Positions 5,544-11,738 of a stretch of DNA of 11,738 nt are shown piece by piece. A model generated the notes under the pieces. It had not been told where the DNA came from and searched no databases. It saw only the letters and a program-made list of their open reading frames with translations. Position 1 is the first letter of the stretch. Each line of letters opens with the position of its first letter. The position numbers and the translations under genes are program-made. The stretch lies in contig JAZRAC010000048.1 of the NCBI GenBank assembly GCA_045634365.1, positions 1 to 11,738 on the forward strand, given 5' to 3'. This DNA comes from HGM04593 sp045634365 (lineage in GTDB: Bacteria > Bacteroidota > Bacteroidia > Bacteroidales > Bacteroidaceae).

Positions 5544-6625
5544 TATCTCTCATCCTCAAGAAGTGCTACGACCTGAGCTACATTGCCATCAGTAATCTTA
5601 ATGGCGTTATCTTCGCCGTAATGAAGGGTGATGCTATCACCAGTGTTAGCTTTGACCTGAGAGTGGAGCATCTCAATGTCTACACAGCAAGTGAACGCGG
5701 AGAACTTCTCGCTCTCGATATAGGGAATAAGCTCAACGCTATTCGCCTGCTTCGACTCAATCTGGAGACCCTCCTTCGTGAATGTGAGATAGATGCCGTT
5801 CTTATCGTAGGGGCTTACGAACAGAGCAAGACGGTCAAGAAGCTGAAGGAGAGAAGACTTGGTAAGTTTACAAGAACTCTCGAAGCCCTGTTCAAGAAGA
5901 CCTTCGATTGCTTCAATCTGGTAGTCATCAATGCTATCCATAAGAGTTCCGTATACTGTGCAGTTATCGGTATTGAACACGATGATATTGTCATTACGAT
6001 ATACGGCAATCTTTTCATCGGTGAAGATGTCGAGAAGGCTCATCATCTCGGGGCTAACAAGTGCGGGCTCGTCCCAGAGTTTGATGTTGATGCCACAAAT
6101 CTTGTATGTATCAGTAGCAACAACTTTGTTCCCTACATAGTAGCCAGTGTAGCAGGGCACTTCGAGGGTGTCAGCAAGGGCTGCTTTTGCAGTATTGAGA
6201 ATGAGTTTGATGGTAGAGAGATTAACAGTTGCAGTATCTCCGACAAATGCCTTGTCATCGAAAGGATTGGGGTACTTGATGAGTTCACCCTCTTCATCGA
6301 GGGGAAGTTCGATAGAATACTTACCGTTACCCTTAACCATAAGCGTGTTGTCCTTAAGTTCAAAGGAAACCTTCTCGCAGGTAAGCTTGGAGATAAGTTT
6401 AGCAAACATCTCTGCCTGAACGACTACATAGAAGTCCTCGCCCTCGACCTTATCCTCACGGACATACAGATAGTTAGTGGCATCTGTGGTAAGAAGCGTG
6501 AGGCGGTTGTGATTCAAATGGATGGCCATAAGACCAGTGAGAGGAATCATCTTATTGCAAGATGCGCCCTTCATAGCTTTTGCTACCATATTCTGCAGGG
6601 TAGATGTGTTGATTGTCAGTTTCAT
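5543..6625 (-). CDS. dnaN: DnaN-like DNA polymerase sliding clamp
   Basis: A 360-residue protein with the size and three-repeat layout of the bacterial beta clamp (about 366 residues in E. coli). The N-terminal domain begins MKLTINTSTLQNMV and contains LNHNRLTLLTTDATNYL, the equivalent of the 'L.AtDle' strand of DnaN. A second repeat starts near KLILNTAKAALA with YYVGNKVVATDTYKI, and the third contains DKNGIYLTFTKEGLQIES. A clamp encircles DNA and tethers the polymerase. A phage-encoded clamp beside a family A polymerase suggests a replisome less dependent on the host. The start has a GGAGG site, and the ATG overlaps the upstream glycosyltransferase stop (ATGA). The sequence is diverged from host DnaN, so partner specificity may differ. 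Confidence 0.85.
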   Translation of the reverse strand: MKLTINTSTLQNMVAKAMKGASCNKMIPLTGLMAIHLNHNRLTLLTTDATNYLYVREDKVEGEDFYVVVQAEMFAKLISKLTCEKVSFELKDNTLMVKGNGKYSIELPLDEEGELIKYPNPFDDKAFVGDTATVNLSTIKLILNTAKAALADTLEVPCYTGYYVGNKVVATDTYKICGINIKLWDEPALVSPEMMSLLDIFTDEKIAVYRNDNIIVFNTDNCTVYGTLMDSIDDYQIEAIEGLLEQGFESSCKLTKSSLLQLLDRLALFVSPYDKNGIYLTFTKEGLQIESKQANSVELIPYIESEKFSAFTCCVDIEMLHSQVKANTGDSITLHYGEDNAIKITDGNVAQVVALLEDER

Positions 6626-7497
6626 TGGTTCATATCCTCCGGATTTATTTTTTTATAATAGGAACTGATTATTTTTGGTACTGCATTGTCCCAGTCTATG
6701 GAATGATGTATTCTCTTATGACTGGAGCCTACAGTATATAACTTGACGGATGATGGGTTGCTAATTACGGTGAAGAATGACTTTACATAAGTACCTGCGT
6801 TCAAGTACAGTTCTGTCATTCCACCAGAGTTTGCTTGGGTCTGTGTCTGGTCAAGTGACATATCGGACACAGTAAAGAACAGATGTCCTTTTGAGCCCAG
6901 ATTTACATAGGTATTAACATCTTCATTGATACGGCCTATGAAATCAAACTTGTTTTCGGTCTTGCAGAAAAACGAGTTCATCGCCTTTCGTGCTAATTTA
7001 TCCTTGAATACTTTACTTCCGCTACCGCCGATAAAGTCACCTGTCTGCGCAAACGCTACAGTAAGGGCGCCTGAAGTTTCGAGGAATTCAAGCATACAAT
7101 CTACAACGGCATCGAAGTCTTTTAGATACCACGAACCGAACTGTCCATTATCTTTAATGAACCTCTGTCGGAAGTTTGTGTAGTCATCATCGAGTTCGAG
7201 GAAGTATTTATAGCCTAAGTCTTTTGCTATATCGAAGCAGGCATTTCGGGCATACACGATGGCTCGTCTATCTCTGCCTATGTCTATAGTATCAAACTCT
7301 TTGGACTTCTTCAACTTATCGAACATCACTACATTTTCTTTGCCGAACTTTTCGTAGTACTGGTCAGCAGTCTTGTCCTCATTATCTATAACAAGGACAA
7401 TTCTGCCTGTGTAGCCAGCATTTTTCAATGCCTCGACGGTATATACTTTCTCGGGTCTTCCGTGCGTAAGTATAAAGGCTACAAAATCATTTCTCAC
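6622..7497 (-). CDS. GT-A-type glycosyltransferase, candidate phage DNA glycosyltransferase (copy 2)
   Basis: A protein of about 291 residues, paralogous to the product of 7894-8745. Both begin with FILTHGRP, followed by a T/V-rich helix and GYTG, an acidic strand (LVIDNED here), an ARNA motif, and a DDD metal-binding motif in LELDDDYTNFR (near residues 107-117 from the chosen start). Both end with NPSS/HPSS and PKIISS.Y motifs. This is a GT-A nucleotide-sugar transferase layout; from memory it resembles the phage TET-associated glycosyltransferase (TAGT) group, which puts sugars on modified DNA bases. I choose the GTG at 7497 (GGAG nine bases upstream, 11-base overlap with the preceding stop) over the GTG at 7530, because homology to copy 1 starts just after it. 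Its place between replication genes favours a DNA substrate over a cell-surface one, but that is inferred. Confidence 0.75.
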   Translation of the reverse strand: MRNDFVAFILTHGRPEKVYTVEALKNAGYTGRIVLVIDNEDKTADQYYEKFGKENVVMFDKLKKSKEFDTIDIGRDRRAIVYARNACFDIAKDLGYKYFLELDDDYTNFRQRFIKDNGQFGSWYLKDFDAVVDCMLEFLETSGALTVAFAQTGDFIGGSGSKVFKDKLARKAMNSFFCKTENKFDFIGRINEDVNTYVNLGSKGHLFFTVSDMSLDQTQTQANSGGMTELYLNAGTYVKSFFTVISNPSSVKLYTVGSSHKRIHHSIDWDNAVPKIISSYYKKINPEDMNQ

Positions 7498-7891
7498 CTG
7501 CAATCTCTCCACTCTGTTCCAAGATTGCACGAATGTCCTTACTCAACTTAACATAGCCGTTTGCGATGGCATCGTCAATGTCGAGAATAACAAGGGCACT
7601 CTGCTCCATAAGTTCTTGCATCTCTGCGGATGCGTGTGCATAGTAGTCGGCAATACGAGAGTATCTAAATACAATATGCCGTGCAGCCGCGAATCTAAGG
7701 AACTTCTTCTCATCTTCGGATACATTAGACTTATTGATATTTGCCAACAGTTTGCTATACTTCTCATAGTCGATGAGGGATTCTATAGGAGGCTTCTCAT
7801 CACTCGGAGCATACTGTGGTACTTCGATTTTCTTGGTATAGCGATTGTCTGGGTTTGTAGTGGATGTTACATTGAATAATCTCATACCCAT
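7487..7891 (-). CDS. Conserved phage protein of unknown function between two glycosyltransferases
   Basis: A 134-residue protein that I have the impression of having seen in Firmicutes phages, but to which I can attach no function. The N-terminus (about 10-40) is extended and rich in Thr/Asn/Pro (TTNPDNRYTKKIEVPQYAPS), and the rest looks helical, with a conserved-looking RHIVFRYSRIADYYAHA (72-88) and an acidic VILDIDDAIANGYV (101-114). No cysteine cluster, membrane segment or Walker motif is present. The start at 7891 has AAAGGAGA 8 bases upstream and is 2 bases after the preceding stop; an alternative ATG two codons later is possible. Being enclosed by two paralogous glycosyltransferases with overlapping ends suggests that it works with them, for example as an adaptor or regulator, but this is speculation. 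Confidence 0.78.
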   Translation of the reverse strand: MGMRLFNVTSTTNPDNRYTKKIEVPQYAPSDEKPPIESLIDYEKYSKLLANINKSNVSEDEKKFLRFAAARHIVFRYSRIADYYAHASAEMQELMEQSALVILDIDDAIANGYVKLSKDIRAILEQSGEIAGEK

Positions 7892-7893
7892 AC

Positions 7894-8745
7894 TTATCTC
7901 TCCTTTCTGTATCTACTACTGATTATTTTAGGAATACATTTGTCAGGCGCAGTAGTTGATATCCAACTCTTCTTGCCGAACTTAACTGCATTAGACGACG
8001 GATGAGCGATTACGGGCATAAAGCTTATCTTATACATACCCAACTGCCTGTACACATCACTATTGCCGCCATCAACTTCTCCCTCACTCATTTTAATCTC
8101 GCATTGAATGGGCAAGAATTGAAACCACACTTCGCCACTAATAGCGGCATCTATAGAAGTTATCAAATCTTCTACCATATTCAACCGCCAGTCTATAGGA
8201 TGAGATGTATTACGGATAAATGCTTCTGCACATAATCGTTGTCGCGGGTTCTCTTTGTTGAAGTTAGCGACCCCACCTATATACAGATTACAGAAGCCCA
8301 ATCCAAGACAAGCAATATCACAATTCAACACATAGTTAACGGAGTTTTCTATAATTGAATCAAATTGGGTTGTGAGTTGGAACGACTTCAAACTATCGCC
8401 CTCAGGAAGACGGACTCTAAACTTCGTGATGTCATCGTCCAACATCATAAAAGTTTTATAACCCAATTCCTTTGCGATATACTCAATGGCATTACGGGCA
8501 AAGACAGCAAACTTTTGAACAGGAGTATGCAAACCTGTATCGGTACTTTGTATGAAACGGGCTTTGTTGAATACGATAATCCTATCTTCGCCCCACTCAT
8601 CCAAATATTCACGATATGTCAGGTCTTGGTCATCAAGTACGAGATACCACTCACCTGTATACCCAACAGACTGCAAAGACTTGACGGTTAACTGGTTGTG
8701 GGGTCTTCCGTGAGTGAGTATGAATACGGCAAACTTCTTTGTCAT
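7894..8745 (-). CDS. GT-A-type glycosyltransferase, candidate phage DNA glycosyltransferase (copy 1)
   Basis: A protein of about 283 residues, diverged paralogue of 6622-7497. Motifs in order: FAVFILTHGRP at the N-terminus, VGYTG, strand LVLDDQD, FARNAIEYIAKELGY, the metal-binding LDDDITKFR (about 103-111), a MVEDLITSID segment that may hold the catalytic acid, HPSSNAVKFG, and a C-terminal PKIISSRYRK. The DDD and FILTHGRP landmarks are shared with copy 2, whereas the middle and acceptor-side regions differ widely, so the two may use different sugars or acceptors. The start at 8745 is preferred to the ATG at 8769: it gives a 4-base ATGA overlap with the polymerase stop and a GAGGAGA site at normal spacing. 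The resemblance to phage TAGT glycosyltransferases is from memory; an ordinary family 2-like sugar transferase is the alternative. Confidence 0.75.
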   Translation of the reverse strand: MTKKFAVFILTHGRPHNQLTVKSLQSVGYTGEWYLVLDDQDLTYREYLDEWGEDRIIVFNKARFIQSTDTGLHTPVQKFAVFARNAIEYIAKELGYKTFMMLDDDITKFRVRLPEGDSLKSFQLTTQFDSIIENSVNYVLNCDIACLGLGFCNLYIGGVANFNKENPRQRLCAEAFIRNTSHPIDWRLNMVEDLITSIDAAISGEVWFQFLPIQCEIKMSEGEVDGGNSDVYRQLGMYKISFMPVIAHPSSNAVKFGKKSWISTTAPDKCIPKIISSRYRKER

Positions 8746-11048
8746 ATGCTTATCTCCTCTCCATACCACTGATAGCTACAAGCTACATCACAGTTGATGG
8801 GCATATCAAGAATACGGGCTGCGGCATCGGACATTGTCTGGGCAAGAAGGTCTGCACACTCTTTGAGGTTCTCTTCCGGGCACTCTGCGATAATTTCATC
8901 GTGTACGGGAATGAGCATACGGAACCCGAGTTCTTTCAATCTCTCATTATTATGTAGAGAAATCATAGCAGCCTTTGTAAGGTCTGCGGCACTACCCTGG
9001 ATTCGGGCATTAACTACTTTGGTAGTATCTTTGTCTTTCGTATGGTCTATAATAGAGATTCCCTCTGTCGCCGCGGCTTCAATTACAGTTCTGCGCTTGA
9101 AGAACGGGGCAGACTTTATGCGAGTGAGCCACTTCTTTTGAATATGCTCAGGCACTTCTGCGGGGCCATCGTCCCAAGGCAAATCATCATCGAAAGAGAG
9201 CGGGTCATCATCGGGTGGTGCTCCGTCTTTCCATACGATTTCGTAGTCGGGCAACATCATAGACGGAAGTCTACGCTTACGACCACAGATTGTAGTTACA
9301 AAGCCAACTTCTTGCGACATACGAATTGAGTCTGCCTCAAATTTCTTAATCGCAGGGAATCCTCTAAATACAGACTCCTTAATATCTCTCGCCTTATTAG
9401 GGGTTGTCTTTAACTGCTCGGCAATACTGTCGATGCCTCTTCCGTAAAGAACTCCCAAGAGAATACTCTTCGCCTGGCTTCTTCTCTCTTTGCCCTCTTT
9501 GTTAGTTGTGCCGTCAGGTCTAAACTCTCTGCACTCGTCATACGGCTTATTAAAGGCCTTACTTGCAATTTCACTATACAAGTCTTTGCCTGCCATAAAG
9601 ACATCGTACATCTGCGGGTCGCCATCCTGTCTACACATAGCAGCCAGTGCCTTGGGCTCCTGCTGTGAGAAGTCACTTGACATCAGCACATAACCATCGG
9701 ACGCTTTGAACATCTTACGGATGTCCTTATTGTGAGAAGGTATGTTCTGCAAGTTGGGGTCATTAGAACTGAATCGTCCTGTGTCTGCTCCGTACTGGTT
9801 GAACTTACAATGTATGCGTCCGTCTTTAGGATTTACACAAGTAGGCAGTTTATCAATATATGTACTGATTAACTTACCTATTCCTCGGTATTCGAGGAGT
9901 GCTTTCGTAAATGAGTTGTCAATCTGCGTGAGTATCTTTTCTCCTGTGCCTCTCGGTGACTTGTCATCTATCACACCGACATTCATAATATCATACAGAA
10001 GTATGGCTATCTGTGTAGGCGAGTCAAGATTTATAGGGTCTGACAGTTTGTGCCCGGGATTTTTGAGTTTATAATTCTCAATCTCGGCACTATACATATC
10101 GATGGAGCTATAAACTTCTTTCAGTTTATTCTCCAGCTCTGCCTTGTACTTAATATGAAGCTCATCGGCAAGTGACATATCAAATGCAACGCCTGTATCT
10201 TCCATATCTGCAACAACAGCTACAATAGGCATCTCGATGTCAAAGAATACCCTCGCAACATCTTCAAGTCCGCGCTCAATACATATAGGACTGTCGGGGT
10301 TGAGATAAGGCTCTTGGAACCCAAACAACTCAAAGGTGATTTTAGCATCGTGTGCGGCATACAAGTATGCAATATTTATAGGCACTAAATCAAACGATAT
10401 GCCCTTAAACAAGTCAGCAAACTTTGACGCCGTATCCTGTCCATCTGTGCAGTACTTCTGGTGCAGAAGTTTCAAGGCATTAGAATCTTCGTTCTCGTTG
10501 AGTAATCGAGCGCCTACATAACAGTCCCAAAAACAAGTGAGACGAGAGCCTGCTTGGTTACGAATTACTCTAATATCAAACGGTGCATTGAACATAATAA
10601 TTTTGGTATTATGTTCCCGCAGCCTGTTTAATTGTTCCTGAATCAATGCTATAGGCAACTGATTTTCAATCTTAATGCCCGTAACATACGATTTATGATT
10701 GATAGGAATATATGCAGGCTTCATACCAGGAGTATATACACTTATACCTACAATAGTGTCAAGTATAGGGTCTAACCCGGTAGTTTCAGTATCTATGGCA
10801 ACTACGCCATAATCTATTATGTGGTTAAAATATGTAATCAGTACACTTTCGTCCTGAATACACATATAATCATCTTTGTATTTCCCGAGATTCTTCTCTG
10901 TTAACGCCCTCGCCGTGTTTATTCTCTCAACGAGTCCCCCACCACCGCCTTTTACGGTAGTGGAAGACTTCTTTGTAGAGTTGGCACGCTTTGCGATGGA
11001 CGAATCAGCAGAGCGTCCCGCTCTCTCGGGCACTTTGAATAGTGCCAT
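8742..11048 (-). CDS. polA: Family A DNA polymerase with 3'-5' exonuclease
   Basis: A 768-residue replicative polymerase of the Pol I family, without the 5'-3' exonuclease domain. A disordered N-terminus (1-40, with GGGGG at 34-38) precedes a DnaQ-like proofreading domain with all motifs intact: D86/E88 (IDTETTG), N154/D158 (NAPFD) and Y230/D234. Polymerase motifs are TGRFSSNDPNLQNIP (423-437), motif A D459-F-S-Q-Q-E464, motif B on the O-helix (R523, K527, Y535, G536) and motif C H716-D717-E718. The residue equivalent to E. coli Phe762 is leucine (L531). An acidic, low-complexity insert (about 609-630) lies between motifs B and C. The gene starts within the SSB stop codon (TAATG) with only a weak ribosome site, so translation is probably coupled. 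With SSB upstream and the clamp downstream it forms the replisome core. Confidence 0.96.
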   Translation of the reverse strand: MALFKVPERAGRSADSSIAKRANSTKKSSTTVKGGGGGLVERINTARALTEKNLGKYKDDYMCIQDESVLITYFNHIIDYGVVAIDTETTGLDPILDTIVGISVYTPGMKPAYIPINHKSYVTGIKIENQLPIALIQEQLNRLREHNTKIIMFNAPFDIRVIRNQAGSRLTCFWDCYVGARLLNENEDSNALKLLHQKYCTDGQDTASKFADLFKGISFDLVPINIAYLYAAHDAKITFELFGFQEPYLNPDSPICIERGLEDVARVFFDIEMPIVAVVADMEDTGVAFDMSLADELHIKYKAELENKLKEVYSSIDMYSAEIENYKLKNPGHKLSDPINLDSPTQIAILLYDIMNVGVIDDKSPRGTGEKILTQIDNSFTKALLEYRGIGKLISTYIDKLPTCVNPKDGRIHCKFNQYGADTGRFSSNDPNLQNIPSHNKDIRKMFKASDGYVLMSSDFSQQEPKALAAMCRQDGDPQMYDVFMAGKDLYSEIASKAFNKPYDECREFRPDGTTNKEGKERRSQAKSILLGVLYGRGIDSIAEQLKTTPNKARDIKESVFRGFPAIKKFEADSIRMSQEVGFVTTICGRKRRLPSMMLPDYEIVWKDGAPPDDDPLSFDDDLPWDDGPAEVPEHIQKKWLTRIKSAPFFKRRTVIEAAATEGISIIDHTKDKDTTKVVNARIQGSAADLTKAAMISLHNNERLKELGFRMLIPVHDEIIAECPEENLKECADLLAQTMSDAAARILDMPINCDVACSYQWYGEEISI

Positions 11049-11737
11049 TAGAACGAGCTATCGCCTCTACGGGAGGGAGTTCTACGGCCAGTAGGCTGTG
11101 CGTCATCGCCACGACCTCTGTCTGCTCTCTCGGTTCTTGCGGACTCGGAACGCTTGGGAGCACCGTCGTTGTTAGGGAAACACTCATTGTCGAGATAGTA
11201 TTCCATATCATCGGCAGACTTGTCAAGAATGATTGTGCCGAGAACTTCGGGAATCTCAGGCAGGTCTTCAAGAGTAGTATCGTCTGCACCAGTTTCGTAA
11301 ATCTCGTAGGTTGTGCCAGTGTCGCCCTTCTTGCCGTGTCTTTCGACATCGAAAGTGTGAGCTACAAGAGGGGTCTTGGCGTTAGAATATCTTGCGCAAA
11401 GTGCGGACATCTTTGCGAAGAAGTTCTTGCCTCTCTCCCAAATCTTCACTTCGTCCTCGTCAATATCGTACACAGGGATGTACAGTTTTGCTCTCTGGAA
11501 TGAATTTGCGTTACAGAACGGGCACTTTGCCTTAGGCTCGTTATAAGAACGCAGGCAATTTACATAACGCTTCTTGCCATCAATTTCTACTTCGTGAACT
11601 GCGTAACCTACAACATCTTCCATACTGTTGTACATAAAACGCACTCTGGCAACATCGCCGTCGTCCTTAAGTGTGAAGAACGAACTGCCTCCGCTACCAC
11701 CATAGTTGTCTACTTCGTTTGCTACAAATCTTCCCAT
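11048..11737 (-). CDS. Phage single-stranded DNA-binding protein (T4 gp32-like)
   Basis: A 229-residue protein of the phage gp32-like SSB kind, which coats single-stranded DNA at the fork and during recombination. Recognisable parts are the N-terminus MGRFVANEVDNYGG, then FFTLKDDGDVARVRFMY (about 20-36), VHEVEIDGKKRYVNCLR, a CPFC zinc-knuckle half (72-75), and AKLYIPVYDIDEDEVKIWERG, the beta-barrel strand typical of the family. The start ATG at 11737 is one base from the window edge, so its ribosome site is outside. The N-terminal sequence still looks like a complete start. The C-terminal 35 residues are low-complexity and Arg/Ser/Asp-rich (ending RRTPSRRGDSSF) and not the purely acidic tail of classic SSBs. 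The gene is directly followed by the polymerase with TAATG overlap. Confidence 0.88.
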   Translation of the reverse strand: MGRFVANEVDNYGGSGGSSFFTLKDDGDVARVRFMYNSMEDVVGYAVHEVEIDGKKRYVNCLRSYNEPKAKCPFCNANSFQRAKLYIPVYDIDEDEVKIWERGKNFFAKMSALCARYSNAKTPLVAHTFDVERHGKKGDTGTTYEIYETGADDTTLEDLPEIPEVLGTIILDKSADDMEYYLDNECFPNNDGAPKRSESARTERADRGRGDDAQPTGRRTPSRRGDSSF

Positions 11738-11738
11738 T

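Noticed and set aside
5621..6658. A 345-codon open frame on the plus strand opposite the sliding clamp gene
   Set aside because: It is antisense to a clear DnaN-like gene, has no family resemblance or convincing ribosome site, and similar long antisense frames occur elsewhere in the window (for example 826-1431 opposite recA). It is a shadow of codon bias.
6622..7530. A longer glycosyltransferase start at the GTG at 7530
   Set aside because: The extension overlaps the preceding gene by 44 bases and has no counterpart in the paralogue. The GTG at 7497 has GGAG at normal distance.
2122..11048. 2-aminoadenine (Z) genome suggested by a MazZ-like gene plus a family A polymerase
   Set aside because: There is no PurZ or DatZ in the window, and the MazZ-like family and PolA are both common in phages with ordinary adenine. 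Kept only as a low-interest check.

Overview
This window looks like the DNA replication and recombination segment of a tailed double-stranded DNA bacteriophage or prophage, probably of a Gram-positive (Firmicutes/Clostridia-type) host. Every convincing gene is on the minus strand. Genes are packed head to tail with ATGA, TAATG or TGATG junctions, and most have purine-rich GGAG/AAAGGA ribosome binding sites. Several short products (DUF6275, a DUF2786 protein, a dATP/dGTP diphosphohydrolase-like protein, a ThyX-like protein) are of kinds that I associate with phages of low- to medium-GC Gram-positive bacteria. No structural, lysis or integration genes are present, so the lifestyle cannot be read from this window.

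In transcription order (high to low coordinates), unit 1 encodes a T4 gp32-like single-stranded DNA-binding protein, a family A DNA polymerase with an intact 3'-5' proofreading domain, a GT-A-type glycosyltransferase, a small unknown protein, a second glycosyltransferase paralogous to the first, a DnaN-like sliding clamp and a DUF6275 protein. It ends at a strong intrinsic terminator (5250-5283). Unit 2 starts at a sigma70/sigmaA-type promoter (5199-5227) and encodes a DUF2786 protein, a Cas4/AddB-like PD-(D/E)XK nuclease with four iron-sulfur cysteines, a small zinc-ribbon protein, a RecU-like resolvase, an unknown helical protein that might be a recombination mediator, a dATP/dGTP diphosphohydrolase-like protein, a ThyX-like protein with a degenerate signature and a RecA recombinase. 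Unit 3 starts at a second promoter (378-406), embedded in three nested inverted repeats, and encodes a 66-residue protein and the beginning of another small gene that leaves the window at base 1.

Together the genes describe copying of phage DNA (polymerase, clamp, SSB), recombination and repair (RecA, RecU-like resolvase, Cas4-like nuclease, perhaps a mediator) and nucleotide-pool control (diphosphohydrolase, ThyX-like). The two glycosyltransferases in the middle of the replication operon suggest that the phage DNA may carry sugar-modified bases, although the enzyme that would make the acceptor base is not in view. Consistent with restriction pressure, GATC occurs once, and CATG and CTAG not at all, in 11.7 kb by my reading.

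No helicase, primase, terminase, tRNA, CRISPR array, insertion sequence or replication origin was recognised. There is no gene-free stretch longer than 300 bases. The two intergenic gaps (332-435 and 5150-5291) hold the regulatory elements described.
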